Shown piece by piece: positions 34,541-45,280 of a DNA stretch of 64,000 nt. The notes beneath the pieces are model-generated. The model worked only from the letters and a program-made list of their open reading frames with translations. It did no database searches and had not been told where the DNA came from. The stretch comes from Shinisaurus crocodilurus (taxonomy: Eukaryota; Chordata; Lepidosauria; Squamata; Shinisauridae), in NCBI GenBank assembly GCA_021292165.1, contig CM037879.1, positions 24,039,817 through 24,103,816 of the forward strand, written 5' to 3'. Numbering within the stretch: position 1 is the first letter of the stretch; each line of letters starts with the position of its first letter. Both the position numbers and the translations under genes were made by a program.

Positions 34541-34654
34541 CAGTGTTCTCCAACCTTGGGTCCCCAGATGTTTTTGGCCTACAACTACGCTGGCTGGGGC
34601 ATGCTGGGAGTTGTAGGCCAAAAACATCTGGGGACCCAAGGTTGGAGAACACTG
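34541..34654. mobile_element. palindromic hAT MITE (CAGTGTTCTCC type), 114 bp
   Basis: Perfect ends and a perfect CAGTAAAC duplication at 34533-34540 and 34655-34662. The two outer 37 bases are exact inverted copies by eye. The centre has lost part of one arm. Confidence 0.95.
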
Positions 34655-34860
34655 CAGTAAACTAAAAGGAACCTAGAACTGTTGTAGTATAGTTCTTAAT
34701 AGAAGGAGCTATGAATTGGGAATGCCCTGCTACTTCCTCAGTCATGAGCCTGCTGGATAAGCAAGCCACATTTATATGCCACTTTTGAACAAAAAAAAAA
34801 TGGTTGAAAGCAGCTTACAGAAAAAGAAAATAAAAAAAAATACAATACAGTCCTATAAAG

Positions 34861-35038
34861 AGGCCTGTGGCTTATGCTGGCTCAGCTTGTCTGAGCGTGG
34901 AAAGCTAAGCAGGGTCAGGCCTGGTTATTACTTGGATGGGAGACCCCTCCTCTAGTTTCCTGCATTGAGCAGGGGGTTGGACTCAATGGCCTTGTAGGCC
35001 CCTTCCAACTCTATGATCCTATGAAAGTCTATGAAAGA
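34861..35038 (+). repeat. chimeric SINE: 5S rRNA head, CR1 3' tail (copy 2)
   Basis: The head (34861-34945) differs from copy 1 at only two positions over 85 bases and keeps boxes A, IE and C. The CR1-derived tail matches 3663-3720 with two mismatches in 58 bases. The switch point right after box C is the same as in copy 1, so the fusion is a family trait. It ends in CCTATGAAAGTCTATGAAAG. Confidence 0.9.
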
Positions 35039-35924
35039 TTCACACCCAGAAAATGAGTGTACATCGTATATACTAATAGCGAACTCATTTTCTGAGTGTA
35101 TGTAGCCAAAACATTACCACTAATACACAATAGGGAAGTACAGGCTTGGTTGAACCCTGAGGCCTGCAGAAAAAATAAATAAATAAAAAGCAAAATTCTT
35201 TCTAGGGGTGGGGCAAAAATAGCCCAATAAGGACCGAGCATGTACATTGGCCATGGTATGCTGGCTGACTCACGGGGGGAGAAAACTGGTGGGGGGGATG
35301 GAATGGAGTACCATGGGGGAGAGCATGGCTGGCTGATATGACCCCTGAAGAGGAGTGCTCCCCAGTGCAGACCACACCAAACAGGAAATATATCCCAGCC
35401 CCGAACTAAGAAATAGTGTTTGTGTTAATCAAAATTCTAAATGCTTGCTCACCACTTCTAAAAAAACTTTTGTTGATTTAAAATTCCCTGTGGGTATTTC
35501 CCCCCCCCCCCCAGAAGTTTCTGATTTATTGGATTCAGGAAAAGTCAGGAAAGAAACAAATTCAGAAGTTAAAAACTGACTGGAGTAGAGATGAATTAAC
35601 AGATGGAAGATGTTGTTTTTGTCAATGAGATCAGATTCTATCTCCACTACTTTAAGAGAAAATCATTAGAAGGTTTTGCAGAAATGGTGTCTCAGTCCTG
35701 TTCAGATGGATATACCAGTATATGTTGGCAATGTAGATCAAATGGTGATATACATACACACGTTATGTGATGAATCACGTCTGTTGCCAGGAGGTGGCAG
35801 AAACTATATGGGATGTATTTTCATACTCATCACCTGATGCCTCCAGTAAGATTTGTTCTTAGGTATATGGAAGTTCTTGTACAAAAAGAAATGTTTACCA
35901 ATGCAATAACAACAGCAAGAGGGT
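35039..35924. other. no recognised feature
   Basis: AT-rich, with a C11 run at about 35502-35512. No exon or repeat recognised. Confidence 0.4.
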
Positions 35925-36046
35925 GCTGATGCATTCATGTCCTGCTTGTGGGTTTCCTGTGGGCAGCTGGTTGGCCACTGTGTGAACAGAATGCTGGACT
36001 AGGTGGACTCTTGGTCTGATCCAGCAGGGCTCTTCTTATGTTCTTA
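35925..36046 (+). mobile_element. L2-type LINE 3' tail
   Basis: GGTGCTGATGCATTCATGTC, GTGGGTTTCCTGTGGGCAG, TGGACTCTTGGTCTGATCC and GCTCTTCTTATGTTCTTA form the L2 3' UTR in sense orientation, complete to its end. Confidence 0.85.
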
Positions 36047-36664
36047 AGCACTGAGTTAGCTAGTAAGCTGAAGAACATTGCAAGTCTCCAGTTAGTCGCC
36101 TGATTGAAAGCAATCTGAAATGCATCATATTAAACGCATACATCTAGTAAGAGTTCATACAGGAAGGGAGAGGTTAATTTAAGATAAGGCTTTATTGTGA
36201 ATTGTAACCTTTAGGAACAGACGGTTTAATTAGTCTGTACCCTTGGATTTTCCCCCCCCATTTTAACTAGAGCAAGAAAACTTTTTTCTTGGCAGATTAA
36301 AGTGTGTATTTTATCTAACCAGTTACCTAGAGCCTACATGCTAATTATTAGTTCTATATATTAGTTGTTCTCTATTACACATGCATGATAATGTTTGGAT
36401 TTGTTTTAATGTGGCAGTTTATCATTGTGACGACCTATGGTTAAACAATAAAACTGTAATTTATGGGGGTGGAGGGAATCAAAGTCATCATATTTGCTTA
36501 AGAAGATGGTGCAACCACTACTACCCTGGACCAGAAACGAGATGCAGGGTATTGTATTTCTTTCCCTATGGAAAGGAAAAACAAAATGGTGCCCAGCCTG
36601 AAAGACCATGCATGTTTGTGCAAATTGTAAAACACACCGGATAATTTAAATTCATTAGCCACAT
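36047..36664. other. no recognised feature
   Basis: AT-rich sequence with nothing recognised. Confidence 0.4.
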
Positions 36665-36800
36665 TTCTATTTATTGATTGCATTTTTATACCGCCCAATA
36701 GCTGAAGCTCTCTGGGTGTTGCACAACAATTGAAACCATAAAATGCAAGACAATAAAATACAATATAAACGTTTAAAACTACAGTACATATTTTAAAAAA
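36665..36800 (-). mobile_element. L2-group LINE 3' UTR end
   Basis: TATACCGCCCAATAGCTGAAG and CTCTCTGGG are the reverse of the AGAGAGCTTCGGCTATTGGG block that ends the copy at 22.7 kb; the A-rich continuation fits the UTR. Confidence 0.75.
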
Positions 36801-37214
36801 ACAAAAATAACAACCGAATAGAACCTAGCAGCAGTGCAAAGATTTAAAATACAGTAGCACATTCAAACCGAACCCGAAAACTGGTTTCTAGGGTCCATAT
36901 AGCAAATTGAAAATAGCTGTCCTGTTAAATGAATACAAGGAATCACTATTTTAAGCCTGCAAGGACTACTGGATTTAAGTGCTAGATTAATGGACCAGTT
37001 TATAACTGATGGCAAATTTTAATCATTTGGGTAAGGTTTGGGAGCTAAGGGCAAACCTATTTGTGTTGTGATGCTATTTTGTTTCTGGTGTGTTACCATA
37101 ATAGGGAAGCATCACTGGGAGGGTGCTTGGGGTCCTTCCAGACTTTACACTATCTGTGGAAGCACAGGTGGCAGGAGAGGCTAGGAGTGCTGTCTATTAA
37201 CTATCAACCCTTTC

Positions 37215-37310
37215 TAGAAACAGCAGGCTTTGCCTCAGTTACTCATGCCCTGGTTACACCAGACTATTGTAACGTGCTCAAACTTCTTTTAGGTAGGCCT
37301 TAAATACTTT
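37215..37310 (+). mobile_element. L2-group LINE RT remnant
   Basis: The frame reads SVTHALVTPDYCNVL, close to the HALVTSRLDYCNALYVG block of the other L2 copies, with a three-residue deletion and then loss of similarity. Very old. Confidence 0.55.
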
Positions 37311-38531
37311 TTAAAATTTTAAACCACCTTTAGTTAAAGAAGATAGGCTGCATTTTAAATTGTTGTTGCTCTTGCATTAAATTGTTTTAAAAGTTTAAAA
37401 CAATATGACTATATGTTCCCTTGGGAAAACTTTGTTTTGAAAGGTGGCATAGGAATCTTTGAAATGCAATGAGATGAAATAAAATAAATATGGAAGTCAT
37501 GCTTTGATGCAGAATTTCCTGGGTGCGTTATCACAAACCTGAGCACACATAAGGAAAGTTTGCTTTGTCTCATTACAGTCCCTTAGTCTGGAAAGCTCCT
37601 CTCTCTTTTTTCGTCCCTGTCTTCTTCCTGACGCTGGTCTCCTTTTGATTCTGACTGCCTCGTCAGCACACATCGTATGGGTAATCCTTGAAATAATACG
37701 CGAGGGTGCTTAGATGGAGTGTCTGAAGGGATTGTGTGTGAGAGAGTGCCAGATTTAATGAAAAGAACATGTTGTCCAAGGCATTGAGTGGAAAGAGCAG
37801 ACTCTATTTTCCCTGGGCGTTAGGTCTAAAGTTCTGCGCAGAACTGGCAACCATTTCCATTGGCTCTTCATTACGTATTTCTCTGGAATTCATTGTTGTC
37901 ACCACCATCATCCTGATATGTCATGCTAGCTGTGGGCTGTGTATTTTCATTTTGTAGTTGCATTTAGGGAATTTTCAGAAGATTGCCTAGCCTGAGTGAG
38001 TCACCACCTTAATCCCCCCCCCCCAAAGAAGTATATCTATGCTGTGTTAGCAGGAGTGAGACTACTTCAAGCTAACTAGTCCAGTATAAAAATACATTTA
38101 TAAATATAGGATTGGGAGGAGGAAGCATTGGAAGGGATACGACTTATCATGTCCTCTTTCCTTGGCCTAGTTCTCACTAAGGCTCACATGACTAAATGCT
38201 GCTCTGTACAAAATAATTCCCTGCATACAGAAAATTAGCATGTCAGGGAGAATGCTTAGGTAAAACTCTTCTCTCTAGTTTTCTTCATGTAGGGTTTTTT
38301 TTGTTTTTTGTTTTGGTATGTAGGATCATTCAGTCATATGAGCCCGCACCTACAACCCGAAGCGGTACAGCCCAGACTCTGGTCTACCACCTGAGTGGGA
38401 ATTGTAAGGCTTTTAATATGTACAAAGGGAGAGCTGCCAGGTTTCAATCCTACCTGCAAGTCACACTTTATGACATGGGAGCTTTGCCCCCTAGTTAACA
38501 GATGTAGGGACCAGTGGTGATTCCCTTAGGA
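37311..38531. other. no recognised feature
   Basis: About 1.2 kb without recognised repeats. No exon-like ORF. Confidence 0.4.
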
Positions 38532-39072
38532 CAGGGGTGCAGAACAAATCCAGGCCTCATGGGGTCCCAATCTGGCCTTGCAATGGCCACACCCTCTTTT
38601 CCCCAACCACCAATCGTTTCGTGGTTTCCCGGCTTTTGTAAAGTTTTTTCACATTCTAAAAGGCAGAATTTTAGGATTTTCTAAATTCATTCTCCCAAGG
38701 GAGGCGAGGTTCTCTCTGTGTGTGTGTGTGTGTGTGCTATACTTCTAGCAGCACACAAAGACTGCTTTATTCAAGAAGGTCTTTGGCCTATAAGTGGGTC
38801 TGTGGGTTGGGTGCTGTTTTTATTCTGTAATTGTTATGTTTTTATTGTATTTTAATGGGCTTTATTGTTTTAAACTTTCTTAAATTGTTTTTGTATGCCA
38901 CCTTGAGTGCCTTTTTTTGGTAGAAAGGTGGGGAATGAATGAATGAAAGGTTAGATGCCTCAGGCTTAGTTATTAGCAGCAAGAGCTTTAAGCTGGAATG
39001 CAGCCCCCCCCCCCCCCCCAGCATCTCTGAAATGGAATTTGGCCCTGGGCTGAAAGAAGTTCAACACCCCTG
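38532..39072. mobile_element. hAT element (CAGGGGTGCAGAAC type) with nested insertion
   Basis: Left end CAGGGGTGCAGAACAAATCC and right end GAAGTTCAACACCCCTG, flanked by CCTTAGGA and CCTCAGGA (7 of 8). Sister of the intact 362-bp copy at 48262. The interior carries a (TG)n run (38718-38736) and a LINE tail insertion at about 38741-38950, and has a C-run at 39003-39019. Confidence 0.88.
38741..38950 (+). mobile_element. LINE 3' end inserted in a hAT element
   Basis: TTTTTATTGTATTTTAATGGG, then TGCCACCTTGAGTGCC and GGTAGAAAGGTGGGGAATG with GAATGAATGA at the end, matches in reverse the UTR at 10139-10300. Its position inside the hAT element shows that it is the later arrival. Confidence 0.7.
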
Positions 39073-40149
39073 CCTCAGGAATAGGGAAAAACCCTTTGCA
39101 TAGGTTGAGCCCGGGTAAGCATTAGCTCACTTTTCAGGTTTGGCTTTCAGGAATAGGTTTGTCTGCCTCTCCAGATCTGACTGATTCTCATATTTGTGCT
39201 TGCAAATTTTCCCCTGGGACGCATTGGGTAGAGACTTTGAGAGTTTTTTTCATTCCTTTATAGCATATGTCTCCCCCCCCCCCCTCCATCTTGAGATATT
39301 TCTTCTGTGGGAACATTTCAGCAGACATGCACCTTCTCTCTTTTAGTGACACACTGAGGACTAGGCCACCGCTTTAATTAACCAAGTAATTCCCATGGTC
39401 TGCCATGCATGCTATGGGCAGATTACCGCAGTCTGTGGGTGAGTGACATGTGGGACCCGCCCTTGGAAAAAAAGCATATTATATCCTTGGACAGTAATTC
39501 CCAAAGTGAATTCCCATGACAAAATGGTGAGCATACTGTGATTTAAATTTTTTTTTTTTTTTAATCCTTTTCTGAGAAGTATTTGGAAGAGGGTGGCAGC
39601 TACCATGAAAAATTAGCCAGCGGGGCCCACCATGTTTTTGTGGCAGTTACAATTTGTTTGCCAAGAATGAGCCATAGAACGGTGGCCACAACCTGATTGG
39701 AGTTAGGGAGAGCAGGTCCTGAAATGTGAAAGAGGGGAGATGATTTTGCTCACTCCCAACCCCAAATTTGGGCCGAACTTCCAATGGTTTGGAAGCTTTG
39801 CCCAGCCCTGGTCTCAGTCCAACAAGACAGCCCAAATTATCCAGCAACAGAAGAGGAGGATGTCTGATTGTACATAGGGTGGCCACTTGCTGAAAAAGAA
39901 GAATGCAGCACCCAAGAAAAGGATACACATTCGCATACAATGTGCATAGGGAAATTTAGAAATAATAACTAATTTAAATAGAAATACAGTACACCTCATC
40001 ATAGTGGAAAGATTGTGACCTGTGCTGTGCACCTGCCTGGTCTGCTGTTTAGGTGCTGAGTGTTGATGGGCAACATCAAGGCCCCTGCTCTCCCTTCTTA
40101 GGGTTCTTTCTCTTTAAACTGGAGTTGAACCAGACACCCTTCAAACAGA
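39073..40149. other. no recognised feature
   Basis: C- and T-homopolymer runs at about 39272-39284 and 39548-39562. No exon or interspersed repeat recognised. Confidence 0.4.
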
Positions 40150-40710
40150 GGATACCATTGAAGGACTGTCTTAGAAGACTATCTTAGGGCACAATCGATC
40201 GGATTGTGCCCTTGCCGCTCAGGAGCCACCGAACTCAGAGGCTTCCGTGTTTCCTAGGCCCTGCTGGCAGGGCAGGAGGAACGGCGAAGGCAATCTTCAC
40301 TGCCTCGCCCTCCGATCTCCTGTATTTTCGTTAGACGGGCTTTTCAGCCTGTCTAGCGAGGGCGCCTTGGAGGGGGAGGGAAGGAGGCTGCAGGAGGCTC
40401 AGGATAATTTGTATCCTAGCCTCTCAGGTTTCCTCCCCTCCCCGCCCACCGGAACACCCCCTCTTTCCCCCTCTCTCCAAGGTTGCTTTTCCAACCTCAG
40501 AGAGACAGCTGGCACAGTTTTCTCCACGCCGGCTGCGAGGGGGAGGGGTCTGGGTTCAGATCTCTGATTCCCCCTTCTGAGGTCAGAGCACTGCCTCCAG
40601 TGTTGGACGGGTTTTACACACCATCCTATGGTCCCTGGGACTCTCTCTCAGGGACCATAGGATTGCTACCTTAGAGGACTGTCTTCTGACAGCTTTTCAG
40701 ATAGACGATT
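40150..40710. repeat. GC-rich, hairpin-rich block of unknown class
   Basis: Contains three clear inverted repeats: GGGCACAATC / GATTGTGCCC (40187-40211), AGACGGGC / GCCTGTCT (about 40333-40354), and ATCCTATGGTCCCTG / CAGGGACCATAGGAT (40623-40663, exact). CAGAGGATA near the left edge has an inverted partner near 40712. CpG density is higher than in the surroundings. It might be a foldback DNA element or a small CpG island; I see no exon. Confidence 0.5.
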
Positions 40711-41597
40711 ATCCTCTGTAAATTAGTACACGTGGCCACCCGTATAGTGTATCTGCATGAGACAGAGTTGGGTTCCTCTGAGTATGAGTAATTCTTACTC
40801 TTAACACCCTCTAAAATAGACTTTTTCAGGTGTAAACATAGAGTATGCCTCACATTTTAATTGGGAGAGGAAAAACCAGGGCCTCAGCTGTTCAAAGTTC
40901 TGTAAACACTGCCCTAAGATCTGAAGAGACAGAGGGATTTGAACTATTGCAGTATTACATAATTCTTAATTCCTACATAGTCACGAATAGCAACATTAGG
41001 CTTTCTTTAAAAAAAGAATATCAGTGTGGACTTCAGGTTGGATTTTCATTCTAGGCCAGCATTCTCCAGCAGTGTTGCTGGTTGAACCAGGATAGTTTGC
41101 AAATTCCAGTGCATAGATCAGATTCCTAGATTTTTGAGCACTCCCTTATGAGGAACATTTTCTTGGAGCTGAGACAGTGTATAGATTAGAATTTGGAAGA
41201 TTAAGCATTTCCATACAGCAGATTTACATCCTGGTTACTAATATGAAAAGAGGGAAAGAATGGGAAACATCATATCACATAATTTTTTTTTTAAAAAACC
41301 CTGCAATTGTGTTGTGTTTCTACTTGCATTTTTTTACCATTCTGAGTTGTGAGGAAAACCAGGCAGAAGAGGTTAGTGTCTGCCAGGCTTTGTTTTAATG
41401 AGCCCCACAATTATTCCTCCTCCTTTTTTTCTTTTTTTAAACCGGGAATGTAAGTACAGCTGTCCCCTGCCAAATTATGTCATTATTGGACCTGGATAAA
41501 TATATATTCTATTTTTAATGGATGGGTACTTTGATGTAAAGGATGGGCCAAACTCTACACTGGTAAATTTCCATGGATTGCTACAGAGTTTGGACTA
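40711..41597. other. no recognised feature
   Basis: AT-rich, nothing recognised. Confidence 0.4.
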
Positions 41598-41849
41598 CAG
41601 TCATGCCTTGGATTGAGAGCATAATTCGTTCCGGAAACGTGCTTGTAATCCAAAACACTCTTCTATCAAATTGAAATACCCCCCCAAAAAAATTTGTACA
41701 GAGATTTTTAATTTAAGCTGTACTACAGTACTTGTATTGCAAGACATCGCTTGTATATCAAGTCAAAAGAAATTAAATAAATATTTAAAAATTTGCTTGT
41801 CTTGCAAAACGCTCTCAAACCAAGTTACTTGCAATCCAAGGTATTACTG
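41598..41849. mobile_element. mariner/Tigger-type MITE, copy 5
   Basis: CAGTCATGCCTTGGATTGAG at the left after TA, AATCCAAGGTATTACTG and TA at the right. AT-rich standard centre. Confidence 0.9.
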
Positions 41850-41927
41850 TACTAAGAATTGAGAGTCTGGTGTGTCCGAAAGCCCTATTTGTCTAGACAC
41901 CTCAACTTGACTGAAACCCTTTTAGGC

Positions 41928-42135
41928 TGCAATCCTATACACACTTCCCTTGGAGTACATCCCATTGAACTCAATGAGGCTTACTTCTGAGTAGATGTGC
42001 ATAGGGTTGAAATGTTATAAAAGAGGTTTTTTTATCAGGCCCCTTTCTATTCTTACAGTGCAATCCTACTTGTGTGCATTGAGAAGTATGTCCCATTGTA
42101 TTTAATGGAGTTTACTCCCATGAGATCTTCAGTCT
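41928..42135. repeat. two short palindromic 'AATCCTAT' repeats
   Basis: First unit 41928-42012: GCTGCAATCCTATACACAC, GGAGTACATCCCATTGAAC, mirrored ACTTCTGAGTAGATGTGCAT and AGGGTTG. Second unit 42055-42135: GTGCAATCCTACTTGTGTGC, GTCCCATTGTATTTAATGG, TTTACTCCC. Two related copies lie side by side. Confidence 0.65.
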
Positions 42136-42237
42136 AGGCGGTTCCTAGCCATTTTTATTTTTTTTAAATCCCTTTAGGTTAGTGGTCTCTGCCATTCCCA
42201 TTTTAGGCTCTGCTGCCAGCTCTCCAGCCAGACCATG

Positions 42238-42860
42238 AGTATGAAAGAATGTAAGAAGAGCCAAGGGTCCCTTTAGTCCAGCATTCTGATCCCACAGTGG
42301 CCAACCAGGTGCCTGTGGGAAACCCACAAGCAGGACCTCAGCACAATAACACCCTCCCACTTTTGTTCCCCCAGTAACTGGTATACAGAAGTTTACTGCT
42401 TCCTATACTGGAAGCAGCATCATTTTTTTCATTTTGCCATATTTGGAAGGCTTTCCTTTTTTGGTCAATTATATATTTAATCTCATTATCATTTTCATCA
42501 AACCAATCCTGATGTTTCTTAGTTTCATATCCAATAGTTTGTTCACAAGCTGCAGTAATGGAGGTTTTCAGCTTAGACCAATGGTCCTCAGTGTTGTCAG
42601 GAGGTTCCGTAGGTAGATGTTCCTTAAGAAGTGATTGAAGACGAGTTTGCTTAATAGGATCTTGAAGGGCGTGGATGTTCATTTTACGCCTTGGTTTCCT
42701 TCCTTGAAGCCTACGTTGGGGAGCAATGTTGATAACCATTGTGGACCGGATGTGGAGGCAGCATATGGCCACCATAACTAGCAGCCCTTGATAGCCTTAT
42801 TCTCCATGAATTTGTCTAATCCCCTTTTAAAGACCATACACTACACAGTCTGCAAAGTCC
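42238..42860 (-). mobile_element. L2-type LINE 3' UTR, interrupted by a LINE fragment
   Basis: Reverse of the L2 tail and UTR: AGAAGAGCCAAGGGTCCC, ACCAGGTGCCTGTGGGAAAC, then after the insertion GCATATGGCCACCATAACTA and GAATTTGTCTAATCCCC. The interruption at 42421-42752 is flanked by duplicated TGGARGCAGCAT. Confidence 0.85.
42421..42752 (-). mobile_element. internal fragment of the C2H2-type non-LTR retrotransposon
   Basis: The minus strand encodes about 105 residues of the region between endonuclease and RT in this type of element: MVINIAPQRRLQGRKPRRK, HALQDPIKQTRLQSLLKEHL, then HQDWFDENDNEIKYIIDQKR. QDWFDEND and the following KRKAF stretch are the recognisable block. The fragment is truncated at both ends and is flanked by a 12-bp target duplication (TGGAAGCAGCAT at 42409 and TGGAGGCAGCAT at 42753). 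Its 3' end is A-rich and finishes in ATG next to ATGCTGC. Confidence 0.8.
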
Positions 42861-42887
42861 AAGGGTTTTTTTTGTTTAACAAAACTA

Positions 42888-43035
42888 AGACTGCAATTCC
42901 ATCCAGCCTTCCCCAGCCTGGTGCCCTCCAGATGTGTTGAACTACACCTCCTGCTCTCTGCATACTTACCTGGGTAACTCAGGTAACTCAATGGGACTTA
43001 CTTCTGAGTAGACATGTATAGGATTGTGTGGTAAA
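42888..43035. repeat. short palindromic repeat with inserted half hAT MITE
   Basis: GACTGCAATTCCATCC before and CATACTTACCTGGGTAACTC, ACTTCTGAGTAGACATG, TAGGATTG after belong to the 'AATCCTAT' repeat. Between them, AGCCTTCCCCAGCCTGGTGC to ACTACACCTCCTG is the left half of a CAGCCTTCCCC-type hAT MITE. Confidence 0.6.
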
Positions 43036-43150
43036 TGTATTATATGCCTTTCCTCCGCTTAGATAGGGCTTGTGATCTCCTATCAGGGTTGCTGACCAGA
43101 TCCATGCTTGCTTAGCTTCAGTCGTGTTGCTGTATCAGGAGACTCCATAC

Positions 43151-43281
43151 CAGTGTTCTCCAACCTTGGGTCCGCAGATATTTTTGGCCTACAACTCCCA
43201 GCATGCCCCAGCCAGCATGGCTGGGGCATGCTGGGAGTTGTAGGCCAAAAACATCTGGGGACCCAAGGTTGGAGAACACTG
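43151..43281. mobile_element. palindromic hAT MITE (CAGTGTTCTCC type), 131 bp
   Basis: The longest CAGTGTTCTCC-type palindrome here: CCAGCATGCCCCAGCCAGC and its inverse meet in the middle, giving an almost complete foldback. Flanks CTCCATAC and CTCCAGAC (7 of 8). Confidence 0.93.
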
Positions 43282-44399
43282 CTCCAGACTGTTTAATGGT
43301 GATGGGGCTGCTATGAAGTCCAGGTGGTTATGTCAGTGTAGGATTTCCACCTTTGAATAAGAGACCCTGCTCACTCGCTCCCTCTCCCTCGCTCTCTCGC
43401 TCTTTTTCTCTTCAACACACTAAACCCAACAATGACTACTATCTCCTGAGCTTCTGTCCATGAGATTTAACAAGCTTTCAGTTTTCCCATAGCTCTTTTT
43501 GTCCCTTTGCCCATGGCTCCTATCAGTAGCTGATCGTGAGAAAGATACTAACCGACCTCTTTGTGCCGTTGAAGGAAGAAAAGAAAGAGACTAGCTACTG
43601 TAAAAGCTGAACATAATGAATGCTCTGATACACCAAGTGTCCTTGGCATATTTGTCTATGTTTAGCTCGCTGATTATGGGTTCTGTTTGCTATATACAGC
43701 AGTCCCTTCTTTTCTTTTCCTTAATCAGCAACCCTAGTCCATGTCTGCTGGATCATTATACCTTAATAAATGACTGACATAGGCTCCGAACATTGTTTTT
43801 TTCCAGGGGCCATCCATGTTTTCTGGTACCTTTCCCTGGTAAAGTGCTCTCCCAATGTTGCCCCATTTTACCTCTTGCAGCAATTTTGAGGGTGCCTTTT
43901 AGAAATGTTTTGTGTGTACTTAGCTGTGCACAAGGGTTGCCATCCTTAGGTTTCAGGATTCCATCAGACTCTAGAGAATGGATGGGCAACATGCATCCCC
44001 CCCGCCCCCACCGCCAAATTTGCTGTGTCAATGGCAAAAGGCCCAGTGATTTTTCTCAAAAACAAGGCACCTTGTTTGGAAGCAGAATTGCACTCCAGGA
44101 AGTATCCCAGGAGCATGATTTTTTGTTTCCAAACAAGGCTTCTGCTCCCAATATGTCTTGTTTTCAAGAGCAATAGCCACTTTTTTGCCTTTGTGCAGCA
44201 ATGCAGCCCCATGACCCTTGGAAGCTGCCCATTCCTGTTCTAGAGATTAAATCTCTGAAGGGTGGGGAGATACTTTGCCACATAATAAATGTTGCTGAAT
44301 GTTTTTGAATTGCAGCTATTCTATAAAAATGCATAACTAGGCCCATTGTGAGATTAAACATGCAAAATATTTTTTAAAAAGAAAATGTTTGATAGTTTA
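43282..44399. other. no recognised feature
   Basis: Nothing recognised in about 1.1 kb; the 127-codon plus frame at 43793-44176 has no domain. Confidence 0.4.
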
Positions 44400-44920
44400 C
44401 TAACAGAGCATGCCTGCTCATTAAGATCATCAGAGGAGGTTCTCTTATCTGCCCCACCAATGGCTGATAAGTGTTTGGTTGGAACCAGGGAGAGGGCTTT
44501 CTCTTTAGCCATACTTTGGATCTAGAATGCCCTACTTAGGGAAGCCCATCTTGCGCCCTCTCTATTAAACATTCACTGGAATGTGAAAACCCTTCTTTTC
44601 AGGAAGTCATTTCTTTCTTTATTATTTCTTTATTATATTTTTAATCTGCCAAAAAACACAATGTTCTCTGGGCGGATTTGGTTTTTACAACATCGTTTTA
44701 GATTCTCCTTTGACTGTCTTTTGGTCGACTCTCTAAATACTTTATTCTTGTAACCCTTCTATAGATAATTTTTAATTTGGGGGGATCTCTGTAATACCTG
44801 AGCTTTTAAGCTATTTGTTACTGATTTTCCCTGCCAAATTATATTCATATTATTTTATTATTGTTTTTTTTTTTATCAGGTTTGATGTTGTTAGCTGCCT
44901 TGCTGTAGGAGTGCTTGAGG
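44400..44920 (+). mobile_element. probable L2-group LINE 3' end, very degraded
   Basis: A broken frame near 44490-44610 resembles the GRAFSVVAPxLWNxLP block (GAGAGGGCTTTCTCTTTAGCC, then TGGATCTAGAATGCCC), and the AT-rich tail with TCTGGGCGGATTTGG fits the UTR. Weak but consistent in order. Confidence 0.5.
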
Positions 44921-44929
44921 ACTTCATTT

Positions 44930-45280
44930 GGTCCGCATTTTTAAGCGAACTGACTTAATTCACAATTCCAGCCTAATACACAGAGCAGAGAGTAGTCACC
45001 CTTTGGTTTTCTCTCTTCTTCTCTGAATTTTGCAGTACAGCTTGTGACTCAAAAGACATTCTAAAATGATACAAAAATGCATATTTTAGGGTAAATTGAG
45101 TACAAAAATGCATGTTTCGTGAAAGAAGTAGAGTAAAAAAAGAACAGCAGCCTTTCGTGCATTTTTTTTTTTTTAAATGGCAGATTGATGTAGGACCAGG
45201 GCAGAATGGGCTTATGAATGAACATGTGCAAAGTTGATGTGGGCCAGAAATAGACTGAGGTGTCCATCCCTTTCTTTTTG
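44930..45280. repeat. unclassified 'TAGGGATG' repeat, reverse of 6.99 kb
   Basis: Shared blocks in the same order as at 60.6 kb: GGTCCGCATTTTTAAGCGAA, CTCTGAATTTTGCAGTACAG, ATGCATATTTTAGGG, AATAGACTGA and CCATCCC. Confidence 0.6.
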
